From Guptibacillus spartinae (GTDB lineage Bacteria > Bacillota > Bacilli > Bacillales > Guptibacillaceae): a stretch of DNA of 64,000 nucleotides. Location: assembly GCF_028610625.1 (NCBI RefSeq), contig NZ_JAQQWU010000008.1:124001-188000 (forward strand). The letters are read 5' to 3'. The translations under genes were made by a program, and so were the position numbers. Under the pieces are notes generated by a model that saw only the letters and a program-made list of their open reading frames with translations, made no database searches and was not told where the DNA came from. The number at the start of each line of letters is the position of its first letter. Positions within the stretch are counted from its first letter, which is position 1. Shown here one piece after another: positions 56,007-64,000 of this stretch.

Positions 56007-56975
56007 TTAACTTTTTAATAAAAGTTTTAAAAGTGCTTTTTGAGCGTGAAGACGATTTTCTGCTTCCTGATATACAACTGAATGAGGACCGTCGATAATA
56101 CCCGCTGTAACCTCTTCTCCTCTATGCGCTGGAAGGCAATGCATAAAGATGTAGTTTTCGTCCGCATTTATACATAACGCTTCATTCACCTGATAAGGTT
56201 CGAAAATGCCCTCGCGTTCAGCTTGCTCGTCTTCCTGCCCCATACTTGCCCAAACATCCGTAATTAGAACATCCGCATCCTTAGCAGCTGCAAGGGGATC
56301 AGCGATTACTTCAATGAGCGAACCATTTGTTTTCGCTACTTCATTCGCTTTCGCTACGATCGCTTCATCTGGTTCATACCCTGGTGGACAAGCGATCGTG
56401 AAATTCATGCCCACTTTCGCTGCCCCTTCGATCAGTGAATGAGCCACATTGTTCCCATCTCCAAAATAAGCTGCTTTCAATCCACTTAAATGACCTTTAT
56501 GCTCCATAATCGTTAGTAAATCAGCAAGAATTTGTGCTGGATGATGTGTATCAGTTAAGCCGTTAATTACAGGAACGGAAGAAGCTTTCGCAAAGCGTTC
56601 AATCGTCTCATGGCCAAACGTTCGGATCATTACCCCATCAAGGTACCCTGCTAGCACATTAGCAGTGTCTTCAACCGTCTCACCTCTTCCAAGTTGGATG
56701 TCTTTCGAACTAAGAAACAACGCATTGCCGCCAAGCTGAAGCATCGCGACTTCAAATGATACACGCGTTCTTGTTGATGACTTTTCGAAGATCATCCCAA
56801 GCACTTTTCCCTTTAATTCTTCATGAGGAATCCCTTCCTTTTGAAGCTTTTTCAACTGTTCAGCTTCTTGCAAAAGATAATGAATCTCCTCACTGCTCAG
56901 TTCAGCGATCGTTAGAAAATCTTTCCCCTTCATTCCTTCTGCGATTTCATTTTCCGTTTTTACCGACTGCATCAT
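56007..56975 (-). CDS. argF: Ornithine carbamoyltransferase
   Basis: A 322-residue transcarbamylase forming citrulline from ornithine and carbamoyl phosphate. The carbamoyl phosphate motif is SSTRTRVSFE, and the ornithine motifs are HCLPAHRGEEV and the DVWASMGQE block. The start is one of two adjacent ATGs at 56975. It is four bases after carB, so both belong to the same operon. It is anabolic in context; no arginine deiminase genes are present. Confidence 0.96.
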   Translation of the reverse strand: MMQSVKTENEIAEGMKGKDFLTIAELSSEEIHYLLQEAEQLKKLQKEGIPHEELKGKVLGMIFEKSSTRTRVSFEVAMLQLGGNALFLSSKDIQLGRGETVEDTANVLAGYLDGVMIRTFGHETIERFAKASSVPVINGLTDTHHPAQILADLLTIMEHKGHLSGLKAAYFGDGNNVAHSLIEGAAKVGMNFTIACPPGYEPDEAIVAKANEVAKTNGSLIEVIADPLAAAKDADVLITDVWASMGQEDEQAEREGIFEPYQVNEALCINADENYIFMHCLPAHRGEEVTAGIIDGPHSVVYQEAENRLHAQKALLKLLLKS

Positions 56976-56979
56976 TCAA

Positions 56980-59900
56980 TCATCCTTCCTGCCCAATTGG
57001 AGTTTCTTTCATTTGGTGCCAATGCTCTAGACTGTTGACTTCAAATGTCTTGGATCCTTCTAAGACCAATAACTGAAGCGTGTCAAGATGCGTAAAACAT
57101 GGAATTTTATATCGTGTGGCGAGTGCGCGCATTTGAAACCCAGATCGTTCTTTTTCCCTGCCGATTGTCGGAATCGATACAACTGCGCTTAGCTCTTCTT
57201 TCATTAGCGCCTCAATTTCATCTAAATCTTTTTTAATCGTAATTGATGAGATGCCTTTATCATTTAACAATTCAGCTGTTCCAGGGGTTGCGTATAGTGC
57301 AACACCTTTTTCTTTAAGCTTCATTAGTACATCACATGCAGCTTCTTTATGCTCTGCACTAATTGAACATAGTATGGAAGAAGGTAGCTTATTCGGATCC
57401 CACATTGGTACAATCGCTTTTCTTAATGCTTCTTCCGATGTTTTCGCTATTGCAAGGACTTCTCCTGTAGACTTCATCTCAGGTCCGAGCACATGGTCGA
57501 CATTTTTTAACTTTCCATTTGAGAAGATCGGAAACTTCACCGTATAATAAGGCGTTTCTTCCAATAAACCCGTTGTTTCTAATGAGTTTTCCTGCAATTG
57601 AGCTTTAATCGCCCATTCAACCATTGGCACATTCGTTACTTTACTAATAACGGGGACAGTTCTTGAAGATCTTGGATTAATTTCAAGAACATAAATGATA
57701 CCTTGCTCGATGACAAATTGAATATTCATTAACCCTCGACATTCGAGCGCTTGAGATAGCTTTTCAGAATACATCGTAATCGTTTCTTTCTGCTCTTCTG
57801 TAATGGATACAGGTGGATAAATCGCTGTGCTATCTCCAGAATGAACGCCCGCTCGTTCAAGGTGCTCCATAATGCCAGGAATGACGATTGATTCTCCATC
57901 GCAAATCACATCGACTTCACATTCAATTCCTTCCACAAAGCGGTCGAGAAGGAATGGCCACATTTTCTTTGAACTGCTCTCTAATTTTTGCGTGTATCGT
58001 TTCAGTTCATCCATATGACGGAAGATAAACATGTTTTGTCCGCCGATCACATAGGAAGGTCTGACAATGATCGGGAATCCTAACTCTGCAGCAAGCTCCT
58101 CCATTTCACCTGGCTGGTAAGCCATTTTCCCTTCAATATATGGAATCGAAAGAGAATCCAACAATTGATAAAATTGATCTCTGTCCTCGACTTTATTAAT
58201 ATTCTCAACAGGTGTGCCGAGGATTGGAACTCCGCGCTCGTGCAACTCTTCCGCTAAATTAACAGCCGTTTGACCACCAAATTGTACGGCCACTCCTATA
58301 ATTTGTTCCTTTTCGATAACCGCAAGGACATCTTCAAGTGAGAGCGGCTCAAAGTAAAGACGATCGGCAACGCTATAATCTGTACTAACTGTTTCTGGGT
58401 TATTATTCATAACAATCGCACGATAGCCTAACTTCTTCACTGCCTGTGTGGCGTGAACGGAGCAATAGTCAAATTCTACTCCTTGCCCGATTCGAATTGG
58501 TCCAGAACCAAGGACGAGAATACCCGGCTCATTGGTTTTCTGCACCTCATCACTCCCTAAATAAGTAGAGTAGAAATAAGGTGTGATCGCTTCAAATTCA
58601 CCAGCGCACGTATCGACTTGCTTCATTCCCCTCTGGATGCCCGCTTCTTTACACATACTCATGATCGAATCGATCGTTTTTCCAGTTGCTTTCGAAATGT
58701 AGGCATCACTAACGTTTAATTGCTTCACATGAATCAGCAATTCTTCAGAAAGATCGGTTTGATTCATGATCTTTACTTCCGCTTCAACAATTCGCTTCAC
58801 CTTATGAAGAAACCAGCGATCAATGGCTGTAAGTAATTGAATGTCCTTTACAGAATAACCTCTTCGAAAAGCTTCACTAATAAAAAAAAGTCTATCATCT
58901 GTTGGTGTCATTAGCTGTTCATTTAGGTATTCTTGACTAACCTCTTCATATAACCCTGTTAACGATTGATGACCACTCTCAAGAGATCGAACAGCTTTGT
59001 TTAAAGCACCTTCAAAACTTCGATCAATGGCCATTACTTCTCCTGTTGCTTTCATCTGCGTTCCAAGTACGCGATCACCTTCAGGAAACTTATCAAAAGG
59101 GAACCTCGGTATTTTGACAACTAAATAGTCAAGCGCAGGTTCAAATGCTGCATACGTATTACCTGTAATTGGATTTGGAAGCTCATCTAATGTAAAGCCA
59201 ATGGCACATTTTGCAGCCATACGTGCAATCGGATAGCCAGTAGCTTTAGAAGCTAGTGCAGATGAACGACTTACCCGCGGATTCACCTCAATGATGTAAT
59301 AATCGTTTGATTCAGGGTTTAATCCAATTTGAATATTACAACCTCCAATAACGTCAATGGCACGAATCACTTTCAATGAAACGTTTCGTAGCATCTGGTA
59401 TTGGTAATCATTCAGCGTCTGAGATGGTGCAACAACAATCGAATCCCCTGTATGAATTCCAACAGGATCCATATTTTCCATGTTACAGACGATCATGCAT
59501 GTATCATTTTCGTCACGCATCACTTCATATTCGATTTCTTTCCAACCAAGCATGCTTTTTTCAATGAGTACCTGGTGAATAGGACTTAAGGAAAGACCAC
59601 GATCAACAATTTCAAGCAAGGCGTTGTCATCAGCTGCAAATCCACCGCCTTCACCACCCATTGTATAGGCTGGGCGAACCATGATCGGGTAGCCAATTTC
59701 TCGAGCGAATGTTAACGCCTCTTCCCTTGTCACGGCAATTTTCGACTCAGGTACCGGTTCGCCAATATCAAGCATGAGCTGTCTAAACTTCTCGCGGTCT
59801 TCCCCATTTTGAATAGATTCAACAGAGGTGCCAAGAAGTTCCACATTCAATTTTTCTAAAATCCCCTTTTCATAAAGCTCTACGACAAGATTTAACCCTG

Positions 59901-60180
59901 TTTGACCACCAAGTGTGCCAATAATGCCATCAGGCTTTTCTTTTTTGAGGATTTCCTCTACATAAGGAAGCGTCATCGGTTCCATATAAACATGGTCCGC
60001 AATAGAAGAATCCGTCATAATGGTCGCTGGATTGCTATTAATTAAAACAACCTCAATCCCCTCTTCTTTTAGCGCCAGGCACGCCTGTGTACCTGCATAA
60101 TCAAATTCCGCTGCCTGACCAATGACAATAGGTCCAGATCCTAAAATGACAACTTTTTTTAACTCTTTACGTAAAGGCAT
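56980..60180 (-). CDS. carB: Carbamoyl phosphate synthase large subunit, arginine-type
   Basis: A 1066-residue enzyme with two homologous ATP-grasp halves (about 1-550 and 551-935) joined by an oligomerisation domain, and a C-terminal MGS-like regulatory domain near 940-1066 (with GVALYATPGTAELL). ATP-grasp landmarks such as RPAYTMGGEGGGFA and RPSYVIGGQNMF are intact. It makes carbamoyl phosphate for ArgF. Bacillaceae often carry two copies, arginine- and pyrimidine-specific; position inside the arg cluster marks this as the arginine copy. It overlaps carA by 14 bases. Confidence 0.96.
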   Translation of the reverse strand: MPLRKELKKVVILGSGPIVIGQAAEFDYAGTQACLALKEEGIEVVLINSNPATIMTDSSIADHVYMEPMTLPYVEEILKKEKPDGIIGTLGGQTGLNLVVELYEKGILEKLNVELLGTSVESIQNGEDREKFRQLMLDIGEPVPESKIAVTREEALTFAREIGYPIMVRPAYTMGGEGGGFAADDNALLEIVDRGLSLSPIHQVLIEKSMLGWKEIEYEVMRDENDTCMIVCNMENMDPVGIHTGDSIVVAPSQTLNDYQYQMLRNVSLKVIRAIDVIGGCNIQIGLNPESNDYYIIEVNPRVSRSSALASKATGYPIARMAAKCAIGFTLDELPNPITGNTYAAFEPALDYLVVKIPRFPFDKFPEGDRVLGTQMKATGEVMAIDRSFEGALNKAVRSLESGHQSLTGLYEEVSQEYLNEQLMTPTDDRLFFISEAFRRGYSVKDIQLLTAIDRWFLHKVKRIVEAEVKIMNQTDLSEELLIHVKQLNVSDAYISKATGKTIDSIMSMCKEAGIQRGMKQVDTCAGEFEAITPYFYSTYLGSDEVQKTNEPGILVLGSGPIRIGQGVEFDYCSVHATQAVKKLGYRAIVMNNNPETVSTDYSVADRLYFEPLSLEDVLAVIEKEQIIGVAVQFGGQTAVNLAEELHERGVPILGTPVENINKVEDRDQFYQLLDSLSIPYIEGKMAYQPGEMEELAAELGFPIIVRPSYVIGGQNMFIFRHMDELKRYTQKLESSSKKMWPFLLDRFVEGIECEVDVICDGESIVIPGIMEHLERAGVHSGDSTAIYPPVSITEEQKETITMYSEKLSQALECRGLMNIQFVIEQGIIYVLEINPRSSRTVPVISKVTNVPMVEWAIKAQLQENSLETTGLLEETPYYTVKFPIFSNGKLKNVDHVLGPEMKSTGEVLAIAKTSEEALRKAIVPMWDPNKLPSSILCSISAEHKEAACDVLMKLKEKGVALYATPGTAELLNDKGISSITIKKDLDEIEALMKEELSAVVSIPTIGREKERSGFQMRALATRYKIPCFTHLDTLQLLVLEGSKTFEVNSLEHWHQMKETPIGQEG

Positions 60181-61240
60181 AGTGCTGGTCTCCTGTTCTC
60201 GTAATCTGGTTCATAAATGCGTCGAATAAGTAAGCTGTATCAGAAGGTCCCGCGTGTGCTTCAGGATGGAATTGCACCGATTGAATGTTGTAATGGTGAT
60301 GTTTTAATCCTTCAACCGTTCCATCATTTAAATTAACAAAAGTTAGCGCAAACCCTGTATCTTCTAAGGTATCCTGAACGACTTCATAACCATGGTTTTG
60401 GGAGGTGATAAACACTTTCCCCGTCTCTAAATGCTTCACCGGGTGATTCGACCCTCGATGTCCAAAAGGTAGCTTTCGAGTGGACGCCCCGTGTGCGAGC
60501 GCAAGAAGCTGATGACCAAGACAAATCCCAAAAGTTGCATATTTTTCACTAATAAGCCGGATCGTCTCAAAAGTTCCAGATAATGCTTCAGGATCTCCAG
60601 GACCATTACTTAACAACACTCCGTCTGGTTGTAGGTCAACAACTTCCTCAAAAGTTGTATCAAATGGCATGATTGTTACAGCGCAACCTAAAGATTGAAG
60701 TGACGTAAGAATTGATTTTTTATACCCATAGTCCATCAGCACAATATGTGGCCCTTCACCTGGATAATGTGTTTTTTCTTTTACTGATACAGTTGGAACA
60801 AAAGATTTCTCTGATTTCCATTCAACGTTGGTATTAGGAAGTTCAGCCGTTATCTGTCCTTTCATTGTTCCATACTCTCGTAGCATTTTAACAAGGGATC
60901 GTGTGTCTACTCCTGTTAAAGAAGGAATTTCACTTTGTAACAGACCATTTGAGAAGGAACCTGTTGCTAAATAATGACTAGGTTCCTCACACTGCTCTCC
61001 CGTTACAACACCATGAAGATGAAGGTGTTCACTTTCACTATCAAGATGATTTATTCCATAGTTACCGATTTGTGGATAACAAAAGACGATGATTTGCCCG
61101 GCATAAGAAGGATCCGATACAATCTCTTGATAACCAGTCATGCTTGTATTGAAAACAACTTCGCCAGAAGCTTCTAAAGCCCCTATTAGATCGCCTTCAA
61201 ATACTGCTCCGTTTTCTAATACAAGATAGCCCTTCTTCAT
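60167..61240 (-). CDS. carA: Carbamoyl phosphate synthase small subunit, arginine-type
   Basis: A 357-residue glutaminase subunit of carbamoyl phosphate synthase. It has the N-terminal CPS domain with TSMTGYQEIVSDPSYAGQ, and the class I amidotransferase domain with nucleophile FGICLGHQLLALA and the His-Glu pair QFHPEAHAGPSD. It overlaps argD by four bases and carB by 14, so the three are translationally linked. Confidence 0.96.
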   Translation of the reverse strand: MKKGYLVLENGAVFEGDLIGALEASGEVVFNTSMTGYQEIVSDPSYAGQIIVFCYPQIGNYGINHLDSESEHLHLHGVVTGEQCEEPSHYLATGSFSNGLLQSEIPSLTGVDTRSLVKMLREYGTMKGQITAELPNTNVEWKSEKSFVPTVSVKEKTHYPGEGPHIVLMDYGYKKSILTSLQSLGCAVTIMPFDTTFEEVVDLQPDGVLLSNGPGDPEALSGTFETIRLISEKYATFGICLGHQLLALAHGASTRKLPFGHRGSNHPVKHLETGKVFITSQNHGYEVVQDTLEDTGFALTFVNLNDGTVEGLKHHHYNIQSVQFHPEAHAGPSDTAYLFDAFMNQITRTGDQHYAFT

Positions 61241-62409
61241 GCCTTATCCTCCCCTTCAGCTGACTTAAAAACGTCGGTTAGCTTTTCTAAAAATTGCTCT
61301 ACTTCCTTCTTACTCACATTAAGAGGTGGAAGAATGCGAATGACGTTAGGTCCTGCACTTAAAACAAGAACGTCTTTTTCTCTAAGCTTACTAACAAAAG
61401 GGGCGGCATCTGGCACTTCAATTCCTAGAAGTAAACCTAGTCCCCTCACTTCATTAATGGAATTGTGCTGCTCCGACAAACTTTTTAATTCATTTATAAG
61501 CATGTCTCCCATTTCTTTTGCGTTGTTAAGTAACGAAACGATCTCTTTTACCGTCGCAGTTGCAGCGGCAGAAGCAAGTGGATTCCCCCCAAATGTACTT
61601 CCGTGAGTTCCTGGACCAAATGTTGACGCTACGCTTTCCTTCGCAAGCATCGCACCAATCGGGAATCCTGAACCTAACCCTTTTGCAAGCGTCATAATAT
61701 CTGGTTCAAACCCATATTGCTCATGAGCAAATAGCGTTCCGGTTCGGCCCATACCGGTTTGCACTTCATCAACGACGATAAGAATATTGTTCGATTTACA
61801 AATCGACACAAGCTCCGAAATCCACTCCTGATCTGCTGGACGAACGCCTCCTTCTCCCTGGACGAGCTCTAACATGACGGCTGCTGGTTTTAGTTCCTCG
61901 ATTTCTGATAAACGATTAAAATCGTTGTAAGGAAAGTATTCAAAACCAGGAAGCATAGAGCCAAATCCATCTTGAAGGCTCGGTTGAGCTGTAGCAGAAA
62001 GAGAACCTAGCGTTCTTCCATGGAAGGACTTCGTGAACGTTGCAATTGTTTCTTTACCGCTCCATTTTCGAACGAGCTTAATCGCTGCTTCATTCGCTTC
62101 TGTACCACTATTACAAAAGAACACCTGGTCAAAACAGCTTTCCGCCGTTAACACGTCAGCGAGTTCCTGCTGTTTTGGGATATGGTATAAATTCGAACAA
62201 TGCCAGAGGAGATCCAGCTGATCTGATACAGCTTTTTTGATCGCTTCTGGTTGATGACCGAGATTACATGTAGCAATGCCGGAAGTAAAATCAAGATACT
62301 TTTTTCCGTCCTCACTATATAGAAAGCTTCCTTCTCCTTTAACCGCAGTTATCGGTAGGCGATTATAGGTTTGCATGATGCTTGTTTGTGACGTTTTAGT
62401 TAGTGACAT
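61237..62409 (-). CDS. argD: Acetylornithine aminotransferase
   Basis: A 390-residue class III PLP enzyme that converts N-acetylglutamate semialdehyde to N-acetylornithine. The cofactor lysine is in TLAKGLGSGFPIGAM, and the aspartate is in VVDEVQTGMGRTGTL. Its length is typical for ArgD. It overlaps argB by 14 bases upstream and carA by four downstream. Confidence 0.95.
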   Translation of the reverse strand: MSLTKTSQTSIMQTYNRLPITAVKGEGSFLYSEDGKKYLDFTSGIATCNLGHQPEAIKKAVSDQLDLLWHCSNLYHIPKQQELADVLTAESCFDQVFFCNSGTEANEAAIKLVRKWSGKETIATFTKSFHGRTLGSLSATAQPSLQDGFGSMLPGFEYFPYNDFNRLSEIEELKPAAVMLELVQGEGGVRPADQEWISELVSICKSNNILIVVDEVQTGMGRTGTLFAHEQYGFEPDIMTLAKGLGSGFPIGAMLAKESVASTFGPGTHGSTFGGNPLASAAATATVKEIVSLLNNAKEMGDMLINELKSLSEQHNSINEVRGLGLLLGIEVPDAAPFVSKLREKDVLVLSAGPNVIRILPPLNVSKKEVEQFLEKLTDVFKSAEGEDKA

Positions 62410-63226
62410 TCTCTAACTCCTTTCGAACAATTCGCGTTCCAATAGGTTCATGTTTGACTGCTTTTAGCAGGGCATTCTCTTCTCGACCATCAACAATCAT
62501 GACCGAGGAGACTTTATCAGAAAGAGCGGCAATCGCTCCTTTCACTTTAGGGATCATTCCACCAATAATCGTGCCTTTTTCTATTAAACTTGTTATTTTT
62601 GGCTCATCTAGCGTTCTGAAAATAACTTTTTGCCCATTAATTTCTTCATACACACCCGGCGTATCGCTAACGAGACAAATATCTGCATGTAGCGCCTGAG
62701 CAACAGCGGATGCGGCTTCATCCCCATTAATGTTAAGAGGTTTGAAAGATTCATCCGTACTGATTGGTGAGATAATAGGTATGTATCCAGCGTGAGAGAG
62801 TTGTTCAATTAGTGCTTTATCGACATGGATGACTTCCCCTACACGGCCGAGTGATTCACTAGACTGTTTGCATGTAAACAGGTTTCCATCTACGCCACTA
62901 ATGCCGATGGCTTTTGCGCCTGCACGTTGGATCTTCCTCACGAGCTGCTTATTCACACTACCGCTCAGCACCATTTCAACTGTATCGACCATCTCATCCG
63001 TCGTGACACGTAGTCCATCTACAAATGTTGTCTGAATGGATAGCTGATCAAGCATCCTTGAGATTTCAGGGCCTCCCCCATGCACGAGTACGGGATGATA
63101 TCCTTGTTTTTTCATTGCTACTAGATCAAGGTAAAATGAGTCAGGAAGCTGATTTAATATACTTCCACCACATTTAATCACAAAATATTTGTGATTATGT
63201 TCTGTAGGAGGCATTGATTCTGACAT
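62396..63226 (-). CDS. argB: Acetylglutamate kinase
   Basis: This kinase phosphorylates N-acetylglutamate in the second step of arginine synthesis. It has the glycine-rich VIKCGGSILNQL and HGGGPEISRML motifs, and the C-terminal GGMIPKVKGAIAAL. The start is uncertain: ATGs at 63232, 63226 and 63214 all fit, giving 270 to 278 residues, whereas a frame to 63286 lies deep within argJ. All options overlap argJ by 20 to 38 bases. It belongs to the argJ-argB-argD operon. Confidence 0.92.
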   Translation of the reverse strand: MSESMPPTEHNHKYFVIKCGGSILNQLPDSFYLDLVAMKKQGYHPVLVHGGGPEISRMLDQLSIQTTFVDGLRVTTDEMVDTVEMVLSGSVNKQLVRKIQRAGAKAIGISGVDGNLFTCKQSSESLGRVGEVIHVDKALIEQLSHAGYIPIISPISTDESFKPLNINGDEAASAVAQALHADICLVSDTPGVYEEINGQKVIFRTLDEPKITSLIEKGTIIGGMIPKVKGAIAALSDKVSSVMIVDGREENALLKAVKHEPIGTRIVRKELENVTN

Positions 63227-64000
63227 AGTCATAAGAAAGGTCACACCCCCATGCTGTTGCTTCTTCATTTCCGTTATGCAAGTCAATATAAATATGAATA
63301 TTCTCGTTTTCTAAATAGGTTTTTGCCTCTTCCTCACTAAATTCCGTTGTCAAACCATAATCTACTACTTTAATTGGGCCAAGTGATATGGAAAGAGAAT
63401 CTTCTTGAACAGATTCACCACTGTACCCAATCGCACAAACAATACGTCCCCAGTTTGCATCGGTTCCATATATGGCTGTTTTTACTAAACTAGAACCTAC
63501 AACAGATTTGGCAATGGCTTTCGCCCCGTTTTCGGTTTTCGCACCTTTTACATGAACTTCTACGAGTTTCGTAGCCCCTTCGCCATCTTTAGCGATCAGT
63601 TTCGCTAACTGCTGACAAACATACTCTAGCGAACTGAAGAACGTTTGCCATTCAGAATGATTTTCTGATAACTCTTCATTCTCCGCCTGACCATTTGCTA
63701 GAAGAAGGACCATATCATTTGTACTCGTTTCACCGTCAACTGTAATCATGTTATAAGTCGTGTCAGTCACAGAGCTTAATGCGGACTGAAGAGCGTTATT
63801 TTCTACTTCTGCATCGGTCGTTACAAAAGCCAGCATCGTGGCCATGTTTGGCTTGATCATTCCTGATCCTTTTGCAGCGCCGCCAATGGTAACCGTTTTT
63901 CCATTGATCTCACATGTTACAGCTACTTGCTTCATTATCGTATCCGTCGTAACGATTGCTTCCGCAAAATCAGCGCCAGACGTTTTGGGTATATAATTAG
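63195..64000 (-). CDS. argJ: Bifunctional ornithine acetyltransferase/N-acetylglutamate synthase, cut by the window edge
   Basis: The frame is open to the right edge (64000), so the true start and about the first third of the gene are outside the window. The visible 267 residues contain AEAIVTTDTIMKQVAV, the autocleavage motif GSGMIKPNMATMLAF with its Ala-Thr cleavage site, TVDGETSTNDMVLL, and the C-terminal CDLSYDYVRINASYRT. ArgJ recycles the acetyl group from acetylornithine to glutamate. The gene order suggests argC just upstream, outside the window. Confidence 0.96.
   Translation of the reverse strand, partial: NYIPKTSGADFAEAIVTTDTIMKQVAVTCEINGKTVTIGGAAKGSGMIKPNMATMLAFVTTDAEVENNALQSALSSVTDTTYNMITVDGETSTNDMVLLLANGQAENEELSENHSEWQTFFSSLEYVCQQLAKLIAKDGEGATKLVEVHVKGAKTENGAKAIAKSVVGSSLVKTAIYGTDANWGRIVCAIGYSGESVQEDSLSISLGPIKVVDYGLTTEFSEEEAKTYLENENIHIYIDLHNGNEEATAWGCDLSYDYVRINASYRT

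Overview
The window is a 64-kb piece of chromosome from a low-to-moderate GC Gram-positive bacterium of the Bacillaceae. The grounds are strong AAGGAGG-type ribosome binding sites with some GTG/TTG starts, a glycine T-box leader, CcpA-, TnrA-, GltC- and MhqR-like sites, a bacillithiol deacetylase, a SinI-type anti-repressor, and partial synteny with the odhAB-yoj region of Bacillus subtilis. No IS element, prophage, CRISPR array, rRNA or tRNA gene was seen. The exact genus cannot be fixed from the sequence alone.

Layout, left to right. 0.2-4.3 kb: odhA-odhB, the E1 and E2 subunits of 2-oxoglutarate dehydrogenase, with a promoter and cre-like site upstream. 4.7-17.7 kb: a quinone-oxidoreductase-like gene, then a reductive pyrimidine degradation island, almost all on the minus strand. 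It holds an N-carbamoyl-beta-alanine amidohydrolase-like nitrilase, preT, preA, dihydropyrimidinase, an NCS1 permease and two small unknown proteins. A second unit carries a PucR regulator, a malonate-semialdehyde dehydrogenase and a class III aminotransferase. Together these can take uracil or thymine through beta-alanine to acetyl-CoA (or the methylated equivalents). 17.9-34.9 kb: mixed housekeeping and stress genes. They include a secreted nucleosidase-like lipoprotein, an ABC-2 exporter, a DCC protein, a MATE pump, ABC-F YkpA, bshB2-yojF, a MoxR/VWA pair, a 3-hydroxyisobutyrate-dehydrogenase-like enzyme, a mismatch DNA glycosylase with a methyltransferase, a dicarboxylate/glutamate symporter, the mhqO-mhqD quinone-detoxification pair behind an MhqR-like operator, and a 29-codon holin-like toxin gene.

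34.9-42.1 kb: glutamate synthase gltA-gltD and the divergent activator gene gltC, with recognisable TnrA and GltC sites between them. 42.2-53 kb: an MFS pump whose promoter lies inside a 50-bp perfect inverted repeat, an HAD phosphatase, glyS with its T-box leader, a c-di-GMP riboswitch followed by a SinI-type gene, a thioredoxin-like protein, an EgtB-type sulfoxide synthase, an M29 aminopeptidase, aldA, a patatin and small ORFs. 53.3-64 kb: an arginine cluster read right to left, argJ (cut by the window edge)-argB-argD-carA-carB-argF, then argG-argH.

The most notable element is at 46.0-46.3 kb. A class-I cyclic-di-GMP (GEMM) aptamer lies in the leader of a monocistronic SinI-family anti-repressor gene. 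A 7-bp anti-Shine-Dalgarno stretch overlaps the closing stem of the aptamer. This predicts that c-di-GMP turns on translation of the anti-repressor, which would wire the second messenger directly into the SinR biofilm switch.
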